Below are positions 19,236 to 30,130 of a stretch of DNA of 64,000 nucleotides, piece after piece (within the stretch, counting starts at the first letter, position 1; every line of letters begins with the position of its first letter). The position numbers were made by a program, and so were the translations under genes. Origin of the DNA: Isoetes taiwanensis (lineage: Eukaryota > Streptophyta > Lycopodiopsida > Isoetales > Isoetaceae); NCBI GenBank assembly GCA_021234155.1, contig JAJEKV010000051.1, forward strand, positions 5,584,698 through 5,648,697, given 5' to 3'. The notes under the pieces were generated by a model. It was not told where the DNA came from. It ran no database searches and was given only the letters and a program-made list of their open reading frames with translations.

Positions 19236-22029
19236 ATCGTCCTCACTACAATTTTTATTTTTCTCCAGAGCTTCATGGCGCATCCTCTGAGCTGGGCTGG
19301 GCAAGCAGGGTTAGATTCTTGCTTTTTTCGATGAGGCTACAATACATGCTCAAAGTTCTAAGTTTATGCAGAATGCCATAGTTTATGAAAAAAATATTTT
19401 AAGCAAAGCACTGCTAGTCATTGCATGATATCCTCCATAGGCACCCATCAATAATTATCAAGCACCCTCACAACATCCTGTTATTGTCATGGCCAGTAAA
19501 ATAATTAAGTTCCCTCACCCCATTTCTTTAATATGGATGCAAAGCTAAAAGAATCAAACCATGATATTCTAGCTGAACTATTCTAGCTGAACTGACACCT
19601 CGTATTAGAGGACTGTAATTGAAGTAACGTACTGCAATTGTAAGACCAACAATAGCAAAGGTAAGCATCCAATAAAAGATGTTTGTATGCAGGGTAGGAA
19701 TTCTTGGATCTAAAGGCCAAGGTTTCACCTTTTTTATTTTTGCTAAAAATGTCGAAATAGCATGACGACAATTTTTTTGTATAAGGAAAGACCTGATTGC
19801 AATTCAGGGATGGAAAGCTTGCCTACGCGCGAAGCGCGGAGGCATGCTTGACAGCCAAGAATTGCAAGCAGAAGGTTTTTGGCATAACGTGAAGGCAGCT
19901 TAGAAGACATCCAGGCGGATAAGACTAGCAGAATCGTGGGTAACAGTAGTAGAATCAGAATAAAAAGCTGCATAATGCAAGTAAAAATGCAGATCAATTG
20001 AGTAAAAAGACAGATCCATTGAGTAAAAGCGTAGAAGAGTCCGTTGAAGAATTTTAGTAACATTCTTTAAAAGAAACGTCGCCACATGGCGCGTCGTGGT
20101 TGGCTCCGTGGCCTGGATGTCTTCTGGGCACCAAGGATGCCCAGAATGATGCTAACGATAATGTAAATAGGTTTCATGTTATAAAGAGTAAAATTGATAA
20201 TCCAGGAGTTGCTTGTAACCTTTTTGATCCCTTAAACCCTAGTCCTTGCAAGTTATATCAATCTAATGGTTATCCACTGTTAGATTTGAATGTTCCATAT
20301 GTTATTGCAATAATCATTTGAATATTCCTTTTCAAAAAAATTCTATTCTTTCAAAATACTCTATTCTTTGACACAAAAAATATGTTGCTTTTCCCTAGCC
20401 ACACCTTTGTTATGCCACTGCCTGGAGTTTGCACACGGATCACACTTAAATCGGTCATCCAAGTTGTTTCGAAAGCTTCAGCTGACCTCTTCAAGAATCT
20501 ACCATGCTTTTCAAATCTACAACTCTTATTAAGGAAAAAAAACCATCTGACTTTCGTGGATGCCAATTCTAGTATGATACTTTTCATTTTGCTGGTAAAT
20601 TTTATGCCATGATGCGATTTTGCTACTATAAAAATAGATTTGGATCTTTTGTAAATATTGATAGTTAGACTGATCGAAATCTTGTATCTAAATCAGACTA
20701 TTTTCTTCAAACTATAGCCATTTTATCAATCTGCTTCTAATTATTTGATCATTATTTTGTTAGGATAGTTGAAAAACTTGCTTGGCCTGGGTTTATGGAA
20801 GGTCAACCCTCTCTCCATCTAGCCGCCTCGAGATTTATGTCTCATAATCCCCTCGAGGGAAGGGTTAACCTCCTCTTTGTTTAGGTAAATAAGAGTAACA
20901 TAGCCAGGAATGATAATGCTAATACTAATGCGGCCTGAAAGCAAGATGACAATGTCAAACGGATTCCTAAGTCAGGAATCTACGATTGGATTGAGCAACA
21001 ATTATATATAATTCTTGCAGTAGTATAGTGGAAGACACTCTTCGATTTGTGTTTGCAAATAATGTTTTTCCAAATCTAGTTACTCGGGCATCAATAGGGC
21101 CAAATGAGCTTAGAGTTATAGTGATTGACCATTCCAAGCACCTTAGTAAATGGAAAACCTCGTAACTAAACTATTATTGAATATTTTGTCGAGGATCCTT
21201 GGACTATAAGAAATTGAAGCAAGATCTTCTAGATACTTCAGACATTGCATCTTTCTTAATTTCAATCTTTGGGGCATTTGGGGATAATTTCTCTCATTCT
21301 TTGTGCTAGTAAATTAATTATGGAGAAGTTGGTTTTAAGGGAGGTGGATATTTCACAAAGAAGTTCATTTTATATCAATACTAGAAAAGAGGCCGCCTAA
21401 CGACCTCCTTTCTTTTGCAAATCAATCCTCGACCTACTTGACAAATGCACTCATCTTTCCGTACCCATGATTCTCAATATTCAAAGTGCAACACCCCTAA
21501 GTACAAGACCCCTATATGTTCAAAGAAGCCAATTATCCAAAGTACCAACACTCCTATATGTTCAAGAAAGTTAGCCATCCTACTCAAAGATCCAATGCGC
21601 TTGTGTTCATCATAGAATTATTGTTGCATTGTTTGACCATCATATGCGTGGCAATTTTTGTGTCAATGTTATTTGAGTGGATATGTTGCGTTATTTGGGT
21701 CCCACCATAGGGCCAAGACTATATTTCTGTTCAGTTGTGTCTATCATGTAAACAACTTACGCCTCACATATGTAACAGTTTGTTCTATTGTAAATAAATA
21801 TCTTCACTTTTTTGCAATTCCTTCAAATTCCGAACCCGTACTGGCTTAATCCATGGGACGAAATGAAAGCCAATGTCAATGACCCAAAATCGTCGCTTTA
21901 TAGGCTCTCTAGCTGGATTCAAGTTCAGGGTTGAATTTGGCTCCCAAACTCGTATCGAAAACTTCTGAAACAACCAAGGTGGGCTCAGACTATAAAGAGG
22001 TTTCCATTGTCATTGGAAATTTCAATCGT
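19236..22029. repeat. Array unit, copy 3 (uninterrupted)
   Basis: A full unit, 2,789 bp to the next anchor. It lacks about 40 bases present in copy 2 near 20,126 (the CTAAGATGCC stretch). Helitron-like CTAG at 21,381-21,384. Confidence 0.9.
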
Positions 22030-22479
22030 CCTCACTACAATTTTTATTTTCCTCCAGAGCTTCATGGCGTATCCTCTGAGCTGGGCTGGGCAAGCAGGGT
22101 TAGATTCTTGCTTTTTTTGATGAGGCTACAATACATGCTCAAAGTTCTAAGTTTATGCAGAATGCCATAGTTTATGCAAAAAATATTTTAAGCAAAGCAC
22201 TGCTAGTCATTGCATGATATCCTCCAGAGGCACCCATCAATAATTATCAAGCACCCTCACAACATCCTGTTATTGTCATGGCCAGTAAAATAATTAAGTT
22301 CCCTCACCCCATTTCTTTAATATGGATACAAAGCTAAAAGAATCAAACCATGATATTCTAGCTGAACTCACACCTCGTATTAGAGGACTGTAATTGAAGT
22401 AATTACTGCAATTGTAAGACCAACAATAGCAAGGGTAAGCATCCAATAAAAGATGTTTGGGTGCAGGGTAGGAATTCTT
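22030..22479. repeat. Array unit, copy 4 (truncated)
   Basis: It follows the unit for about 450 bases, then leaves it after GGGTAGGAATTCTT at 22,479, where unrelated sequence begins. This marks the right edge of the array. Confidence 0.85.
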
Positions 22480-24416
22480 AAAATTAAAGGCATCATAATA
22501 CAGAATTGGATCCTCTCAAAGATTGGATTTTTGGCCTTTAAATCCATAGAAAAGGCCATGTTCCTATATGTAATGGAGTACACCTTCTTGCCAATATGCC
22601 CCTTCTAATTTTTTGTTGCTCAAAGCCTGTATTTGGGTCGTGCGTGCTCCATTTCAGCACTAACACCAGCATCCTTACTTCATCTTACATTTCAAGAACA
22701 CATTTTCTGTAGAACAAATGAACCTCAACCCTTTCTTTTGGCTGTGTGAATAGCTGTTAAGGTATTGCTCTTGCTCAAAATTCGAGGCCAAAAGAGCAGC
22801 ATCCGGGCCTATACATGTTGAGACTCTCTCACAAACTCAGAGCATACTTGTTGAAGCTCCTCTAGATTAGAACTTCATGTTCTAGAGATTCAAGGCAAGA
22901 CCGAGCAAGAGAATGTATAGAGATTACGGAAGACTTAGGATGCTAGATCAGAGCTATGCCTATATGTTGCCAAAAAGTAAAATGCAGGTATTTTCAAAAA
23001 CATGGACGATCTTAAGCAGGTATGCTAAACTTAGATTTGGGCGATCTTATATCTCGGGTTTTGGAAATAGATGAAAGCTCTGCAGGGATTGCTCTGGCAA
23101 AACGTCTATGGCTAAGAATAAGTTGCTGAAGATTCTGAGGGCACCCACTAAGTTGAATAATATTTCAAAATCAAACCCTGCAATAAACTGTAAGCTTTGC
23201 TATGGTAGATACAGATGCAAAGATGTAAACTGGAAAGGATTTCAAATGACTTGGGCCATGAATTTTACTTCTGAACCGTTTTTTTGCAAAGATTGAAATC
23301 TAAGCTTTGCTATGGCAGATACAGATGCAAAGATGTATACCGAAAAGGATTTCAAATGATTTGGGCGATGAATTTTACCTCTGAACCATTTTTTATTTTT
23401 GCAAAGGCTGAAACCCCAGTAGAAATTTCAATAGAGCGTGGAAACATTCATTCAGACCAAAATTAGACATAGTTTCCATGATGCACAGAATCGAAAGCGG
23501 TCTCGACAAAAAAGGGGCTGGACAGTGGCATACCTACTTGCTTGCTTCTCATGCCTTGCCCACGCAGTGGCAAACCATTAAGCCTAGCCCACTAAGATCC
23601 CTGATAGGCTTTACACACCAGAGGGATCAATCTGTGATAGGACAAGTCCGCCTTATTCTACCGGTCTAGCCCCGCCACCCACAACCAGGCGGGCTCTTGT
23701 GCACAGGCCGCATTAGTTGGGAATTAATGAGGCTATCTAGGATCATCTGCTACAGAGGATTTTAGGGTCTCTACCCTCCTTCCCAATACATGGAGATCAT
23801 AGAGTGGAATCACTTATCATCATCAAGAACTGAATGTAGAATAACATCTAATCTATCTATATCTAAACATCCAGAGTTAAGTTCCTTTGTTAGAGCTTGT
23901 GATCTCGGAACCTATAAGGCCTCTAAGGCTGAACTAACATGCTAAACCAACTCATTGCCAGACTAAAATGCGGCATTGCACAACAGAATGACCATTTACC
24001 TGATCCCTGACTCGCTCCTTCTCCTCGGAATGCGTCCATGCCTTCGTTCAGGCTGAAGGCGGCTGCTGTTGGAAGATCTGTTGTGAAAATGCGGCTTTTC
24101 AGAGCCTGACAATGTGAACTAGGGTTTTGGCTTGGCCGGAATGACTAAAGGAAACCCTAATTGCGAAAAGAAGAAAGGTTTAGGGTTTAAGGGGAAGCCC
24201 TTATATGGAGACTTTTAGGGTTAGGTTGACATTGGCCAAATGGGGTTTTGCCATTTGGCATGGGCTTTATAGTTGTATTAAACATGCACAACAAACGAGG
24301 TTGCCCCCTAGGTGCAACCCTTTACGTCTCGCCCGTACTTGTCCTGATGACATGTACGTGTGACGTGGCAATAAAATATACGTATTCGAATCGTATATTA
24401 TACTAGAACATCACAT
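22480..24416 (-). mobile_element. LTR-like / leader region of a retrotransposon, minus strand
   Basis: Read on the minus strand the segment starts TGTGATGTGATGTTCTAGTA at 24,416 and resembles the start of the gypsy 3' LTR at 28,859 (both have ATAATATACGAT and a run of GTACATGTC-type repeats). About 170-230 bases in lies CCATATAAGGGCTTCCCC, a plausible TATA box, followed by AAACCCTAAACC leader sequence. The left limit is not defined. It may be a solo or partial LTR. Confidence 0.4.
23192..23411 (+). repeat. 110-bp tandem duplication
   Basis: AAGCTTTGCTATGG starts at 23,192 and 23,302. The copies agree closely through GATTTCAAATGA and GAATTTTAC. The frames give repeated YGRYRCKDV and AMNFTSEPFF peptides, but no gene is recognised. 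Confidence 0.85.
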
Positions 24417-24417
24417 C

Positions 24418-26050
24418 ACAAGGCCCCTACTAAAGCTCTCTATAATGTTACTCCTTTTGAAAAACTTTATGGTGTTAAAGCGAATATTTCACATCGTAAA
24501 GTTTTTGGATATTTGGCATATGCTACTTATTCAAGGGAATTGTTTCAAAAGAATGGTAAGCTATCTGACCAAGCTTTGAGAGTAATTTGCATAGGTTATC
24601 CACCTAACATGAAGGCCTGGAAATGCTATGATCCAGTACGCAAACAAGTTTTTTCTTCAAGAAATGTTCACTTCATTGAAGATGCAATGTATTCTCAAGA
24701 CTTTTACAATCCAAATAGTGTAAACTATAGTAAGATTATTTGCAATCTGCTTGAGGATGGCACTTATCAGAAAAATCAACAATACTTACCATTATCATCT
24801 CCTAAGGTTTCTACTATTACCGCAATTTCAGAATGTTCTTAAAATCAAGTCCCAGTCCATGTGTCTCAGCCACAACCAATATCTTCACAACCAGCTCTTA
24901 CATCCAATGTCTACCAAGATTTTTGGCTAAATACATCTCAAACTCCTCAACTAGCTGCTTGCCTATCTATTATGTTTGTTTTATAATCTATGCCTTTATA
25001 TATATTTGATAGGGCTAATTCGGCTGAAACAATCAGTTCTAAGTCATAAGCCGTGACAGATGTTGTTGATGGTGTTTCATTTGTTCCTATTTGAATGTCC
25101 TCACGAATAGTAGCCTTGCCTCCAGTGGACTATTCCGGATAATTGCGTCACATTCATTGCAATTATGCTTTAATGACCAAAGTACTTGCTGACAAAGAGC
25201 CTATTAACTACCAAGCAACAAAGTATTTTCATTGGAATAAAGCTATGCAGGAGGAGTTGGATATGCTAGATAAGCAGGGCACTTGGGAATTAGTTCCACC
25301 ACTTCGAGACAAGAACGTGATTTGTGCCAAATGGATTTTTTAAACCAAATATCATGCAGATAGAAATGTTTTAAGGTATAAAGCTAGACTAGCAGTTAAG
25401 GGCTATATTAAAGAGGAAGGGTTTGAATATGGTGTATGTGTTCACACATGTGGTAAGGCTGGACACTTTACGAGCTATATTGGCGCTGGCTGTCAATAGG
25501 AAATGGTCCATTTATCAACTTGATTTCAAGTGTGCCTTTCTCAATGGCGATTTAGAAGAAGATCTTTTTATGCAGCAGCCTCCTGGTTTTGCAAGAAGAT
25601 CTTTTTATGCAGCAGCCTCCTAGTTTTGCAGATCCAGCTTACCCTAAGCATGTTTTCCATTTGACAAAAGTTTGTATGGTCTTAAATAGGCACCTAGATG
25701 TTTGAATCACAAGATTAATTCCCATCTTGTTGATTTGGAATGTGGCAAATCTCGAGCAGATCCAAACTTGTATTTTCAATTTCAAGGAGAAACATTTTCT
25801 ATTCTTGTGCTATATATGGATGATACCATAATGACAGGAAATGCATCAATTCTTATTGACAGTACAAAGAATGACCTAAAAACTAGTTTTGATGTTACTA
25901 ATTTAGGTTTGCATTACTGTCTTGGGTTGGAAGTTTGGCAAATTCCTGCAGACATATTTCTTACACAACAGAAATACATTTCTGAATATTGGATAAGTTA
26001 GCATTAAGATGCTTGATTTGGATAAGTCAGTTAAAGAGGCATCAACCCTA
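24418..26050 (+). pseudogene. Copia (Ty1) polyprotein remnant: integrase end and reverse transcriptase
   Basis: The integrase C-terminal region reads KALYNVTPFEKLYG, KVFGYLAYA and CYDPVRKQVFSSRNVHF (24,425-24,690). The RT start follows at 25,200-25,340 (MQEELDMLDKQGTWELVPP, CAKWIF). Its core lies at 25,450-25,600 (YQLDFKCAFLNGDLEEDLFMQQPPGF), with a small repeat of CAAGAAGATCTTTTTATGCA that duplicates 36 bases. The catalytic box reads ILVLYMDD at 25,800-25,830. Several stops and shifts break the frame. At about 26,050 the copia sequence ends inside SVKEASTP and gypsy RT begins. Confidence 0.85.
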
Positions 26051-28858
26051 TGCAAAGCTCTCAAAATGTCATTTTGTGACAACCAAAGTAGAGTATCTGG
26101 GACTCATGATCTCCACCGAAGAAATTACAACAGATCTCGCAAAGATCCAGGCCGTGGTAGAATGGCCATCACCGAAAAATATCCATGAAGTGAGAAGTTT
26201 CTTGGGGTTCGCAAGTTACTATAGAAGGAAGGAAGGAAGGAAGTAGAAAGTTTGTGAAGAACTTCGCCAAAATAGTTACACAATTAACGGATGTTGCCAA
26301 AAAGCAAAAGATAAAGAATTGGGCAGACTATTGGCATAAGAAAGCTCAAGAAGAGTTTAAAAAGTTGAAGGAGACCTTGACACCCGCCCCAGTCTTAACT
26401 CTTCCAGATCTGAGAAAAGACAAGTTGGTAGTGACAGATGCAAGTAAAATCACAACTGGTGCGGTCCTCATGCAGAAAGAGATGTGGCATACGACTCTTG
26501 CAAGATAAATGATGCTGAAACATGCAATGCGACTCACTATCAAGAGCTTCTGGCAGTGGTAAGAGCTCTCAAGATTTGGAGGCACGACTTGCTCGGAAGG
26601 AAATTCCAATCGAACATCGACAACAAAGCCTCCAATATGTATTCACCCAACCACATTTTAACCTAAGGCAAAGAAAATGGATGGAGTTCTGTGAGGAGTA
26701 TGAATTTGAGATAGTGTACAAACCAGGTGAACTCAATGTGGTTGCAGATGCACTCTCAAGGCACCCTGTAACAACAAGGGTATATTGTAATGCCAAATCA
26801 GTGCTCAACAGTAAGTTTGACAAGAAGATAGAAGAAACCTTACCAACGAATAAAGACTTCCAAAACGTATAGGCGAACCTCTCCAAGGAGGCAAAAAAGA
26901 TAAAGAAAGAAAAACCTTCAAATATATGTGCCAGAGTCATCAGGAATAAGGAAGTTGATTCTCCATGACAAACATAACAAGTCAATTGTTGGTCATGAAA
27001 GTTCATGAAAACCTAGTCAAGATAAGAAGTAGCCAACTTTGTCAACAAATGAAGGCAGAACAACTCCAAATGCCAGGAGCATTTGTACCCTTGGCGGTGC
27101 CAAATGCTAAATTGGAAGTTATAAGCATGAACTTCATAACGACTCCCAAGACAACAAGGGGCCATGATGCATTAATGGTAATGGTCGATAAATTGTCAAA
27201 AGTGATGCATTTCTTGCATGTCACACCACCAACACTGCATTGGACACCACCATGTTTTTCACGAAGGAGATTTTCAGATTGCACGGGATGCCGAGCCAGA
27301 TCATCTCGGATAGAGACCCAAAATTCATAAGTGTATTTTGGCAAGATTTCTTCAACACGATGTAGATCAAGCTGTGCATGAGCATGTCTTATCATCCGCA
27401 AACAGATGGTCAAACGAAGTGCACCACTAGAATATTAGAAGACATGTTTTTTTTTTTTTTTTGAAGAACGTGATTTACTTCATATTATACACTCAAAATA
27501 TTACAAAGTACTAAGAGTCAAAATATTAGAAGACATGTTGGGGAGCTACGTCTGAAACAAGCAATCAAAATGGAAAGACTACATCCACGAGGTAGAATTT
27601 GCATATAATAGTAGCAAGCAGGAATTCGCTCAAATGTCCCCCTTTATGATAAATTACGGCCATCAATGCCTAACTCCAAACACTTGGCACAACCCTGTGT
27701 CCAAGGTAGAGGCCTTTCCATAGATGTTGGCAAATATGCAACAATTGGTCGCACTCGAGGCTATTTGCTAGCAGCAAGAAGCAGGCAAAAGAGTATAGCA
27801 GATAAGCATAGGACAGTAAGAGAATTCCAAGTGGGAGATAGTGTTTGACTCAAGATAAAGGTCAAACAAACGAAGCTCCACATCGGCAACAACAAGAAGC
27901 TTGCTTCAAGGTGGGCGGGACCATTCAAAATCATGAAAAGAGTGGGAAGTCAATCCTACAAGTTAGACCTTCCGCTCACTTGAAAATCCATAGAGTGTTT
28001 CATGTAAGTCTTCTAAAAGAGACACACCCTAAATCTAGAGGAAGTATTAGAGACTCCAGCATTGTTGGAGATGACTGACTGACAAATCATTCAAGAAAAC
28101 AAGATCACAGTTTCTCCAACACTCTGTCAAATGGACACACTTACATGTGGAAGATGCTACATGGGTACTCCACTCAGATCTTGAGAAGCAGTAACCATAA
28201 TTCATGGAGCAATGCAAGGGTCGACTCGTCACCGAAATAGTCGACACCGACACGATAGGTGAGTTTAAGGTAGATTAAAGTCTACACTCCGAAGAGATGG
28301 AAGTAGACAAATTTGAGAGATAAGAGGTCATATAGGATCCATCCTTTATGCCAAGGATGACAAAAGGTATAGGCATTAGAGATCATCCTACGCATGATAA
28401 GATGCTTGTCTCCACGGCCACAATGGAAAAATCAACATTTTCCTACGCTGGGAGATAATGCTTGCATCCATTATAGTTAGTATAAATTGTAATAAAAAAT
28501 GGCAGATCCCTTATAACCATCATAATATTACATAATAAATATTAATGTGGTGTGGAAACTGCAGGTCAGTGGAGCATGGGAACTTGTGACCCATAGGACG
28601 ACGCTATGTGTTGCAAGAGACTAGAGAATGACTATAAACATTGACATTGTTGTTATGAATATTAATTAAATTGCATGTATAAACTAAGGTATAATAAATG
28701 CCTTAGTTGAATTATTTGACAATTATAAGCTCAATCATGAAGTATTACCTTAAGGTAATTGTATTAATCGTATGTATTTAATTTAATCGACAAAGATCTT
28801 GAAGATTTGAAGAAACTCGTGATGATGCGGACAACATCAATTTAAGGTGGAGAGAATA
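26051..28858 (+). pseudogene. Gypsy (Ty3) polyprotein remnant: RT end, RNase H, integrase, C-terminal part
   Basis: It starts with YAKLSKCHF, VEYLGLMIS and HEVRSFLGFASYYRR (26,051-26,227), where a GGAA expansion breaks the frame. RNase H shows TPAPVLTLPDL, VTDASKITTGAVLMQ and, shifted, YKPGELNVVADALSRHP (26,720-26,765). Integrase remnants follow at 27,050-27,400 and 27,540-27,850. The polyprotein end is marked by HLKIHRVFHVSLLK at 27,975-28,016. Polypurine AAGGTGGAGAGAA lies just before the LTR start at 28,859. Inactive. Confidence 0.85.
27447..27521 (-). mobile_element. 75-bp retro-insert with A16 tail and 16-bp target duplication
   Basis: A T16 run at 27,447-27,462 (a poly(A) tail on the minus strand) and 59 further bases are bounded by two copies of AATATTAGAAGACATG (27,431-27,446 and 27,522-27,537). 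This is a strongly 5'-truncated product of LINE-type reverse transcription inside the gypsy integrase. Confidence 0.9.
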
Positions 28859-29235
28859 TGACATTCCAAGATAATATACGATATAAATACATATATAATA
28901 CTGTCATGTCGCTAGTACATGTCGATAGTGCATATATAATACTACCATGTCGCTAGTACACCTCGGCAAGGGGTTGTACCATAGGGTACAACCATTGGAA
29001 CTTGTTACATTGCACATGTACCTCATGTTGGCGTGCTTAGCTGACATGAGAGAATCTCCGGTTCCTGTACGATCAGAGCATTGTATATGAGCAAAGGGGC
29101 GTCACAGTCCAACCAAATGGCTCCAACTTTTGCTGGACTTACTCGTTTAGCTGACTTGGTTTACTTGGCATCTTGGCTTGTGGGGACAATTCATCACTAT
29201 GTGCCTTAAGCCTCTGCAAATATAGGCATAATCCA
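28859..29235 (+). mobile_element. Gypsy 3' LTR, start and probable body
   Basis: Starts TGACATTCCAAG right after a polypurine tract. It contains a 56-bp-step direct repeat (TATATAATACTGTCATGTCG / TATATAATACTACCATGTCG, near 28,891 and 28,930). The 3' end is not certain; the minus-strand gag of another element begins soon after. Confidence 0.45.
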
Positions 29236-29329
29236 TTTGTTCAATGCCTTTGCTTCTATTCTTCTGTCAAAGGTTCTCGTCGCCGTGCTGCCTCAATCTC
29301 CATTGTAGTGGGACTATCTATATGAGCAG

Positions 29330-30115
29330 TGTTAGATACTGGTGCAGGGGTTGAATGCCAGTTGAAGGTGGGGCCACCCCATCGCTAAAGCATAAGTTCG
29401 CTTGTGAAGGCTGAGAGCGTTTAGAATGTCACTCAAATAACCAATTGTCACATCGGATTGCTCGCTAATTGCCTCTGTAATGGACTTTGGATCTTTAGGA
29501 AAAATCAATAAAAGATCCTTGTCATCATTACGAGACTCATGCTGGAATGATCTATCAAAGCCTCCTCGTTCCAAAGGATCCCACAAGCAAGAAGACGGAA
29601 ATCAGTAGCATAAGAAGCAGCAGGATGATCACCTTGTTGTAACCTTCGAATTTTATTGATGGTTGTTCTAACACTATTTGCATCACTAAAACAAGCCTGG
29701 AACTCCTTGGTAAAGTTGTCAATGTCCACTATCAAAGACGACTTCTTCTCTAACAATGGTAAGAACCAACATAGCGCAGTTTCCATCAATAAGATACCAC
29801 TAATCCAACACAAGATGCATCAATTAGATATTGTGTAGGATGCATCTAAATCACCAGGTGTACTTAGTTTAGGAGACCTCGAAATTGGGATCGAGTACCA
29901 TCAAACTTCCCTGGGAGACTAATCTTGGATTCCTTCGATGCTATCTCCAATTCACGGATATGTTAAGATAATTTCTCATGTTGTTGTGCCTTCTCGGCCA
30001 TCACTTGTTGTATCTCTACGAGCACTCTCTAATTCTCCACGAGCAATCTCTGAATCTCCTGCTTCAATGCCAAGAATTTGGTTTGTAAACATTCGAGGTC
30101 CAAAAGAACACGCAT
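29330..30115 (-). pseudogene. Retrotransposon gag (gypsy type), minus strand
   Basis: A coiled-coil start (QRLLVEN, VLVEIQQVMAEKAQQHEKL) and SLPGKFDGTRSQFRG lie at 29,890-30,100. The gag core follows: FTKEFQACFSD, KIRRLQQGDHPAASYATDF and WNEEALIDH (29,560-29,720). Stops and at least one frameshift separate the parts. To the right, minus-strand sequence with AATAAAG near 30,235 and CATATATAT looks like the end of its 5' LTR. This element faces the plus-strand gypsy, so the two lie tail to tail. Confidence 0.75.
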
Positions 30116-30130
30116 ATGTTCTTGCGGATT

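Larger units (their letters stand above)
10313..22479. repeat. Tandem array of a 2.8-kb unit (about 3.2 copies)
   Basis: The anchor GGCGCATCCTCTGAGCTGGG (last copy GGCGTATCC) occurs at 10,351, 16,443, 19,277 and 22,066. Steps are 2,834 and 2,789 bp between copies 2-3 and 3-4. Copy 1 is 6,092 bp because of three insertions; without them it falls back to about 2.85 kb. Copy 4 is cut after about 450 bp near 22,479. Each full copy has the same order: hydrophobic minus-strand frame, CTCGAG hairpin region, Helitron-like end, and the segment with CCGAACCCGTACTGGCTTAA. No recognised protein is encoded. The unit probably spread by unequal crossing-over. Confidence 0.9.
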
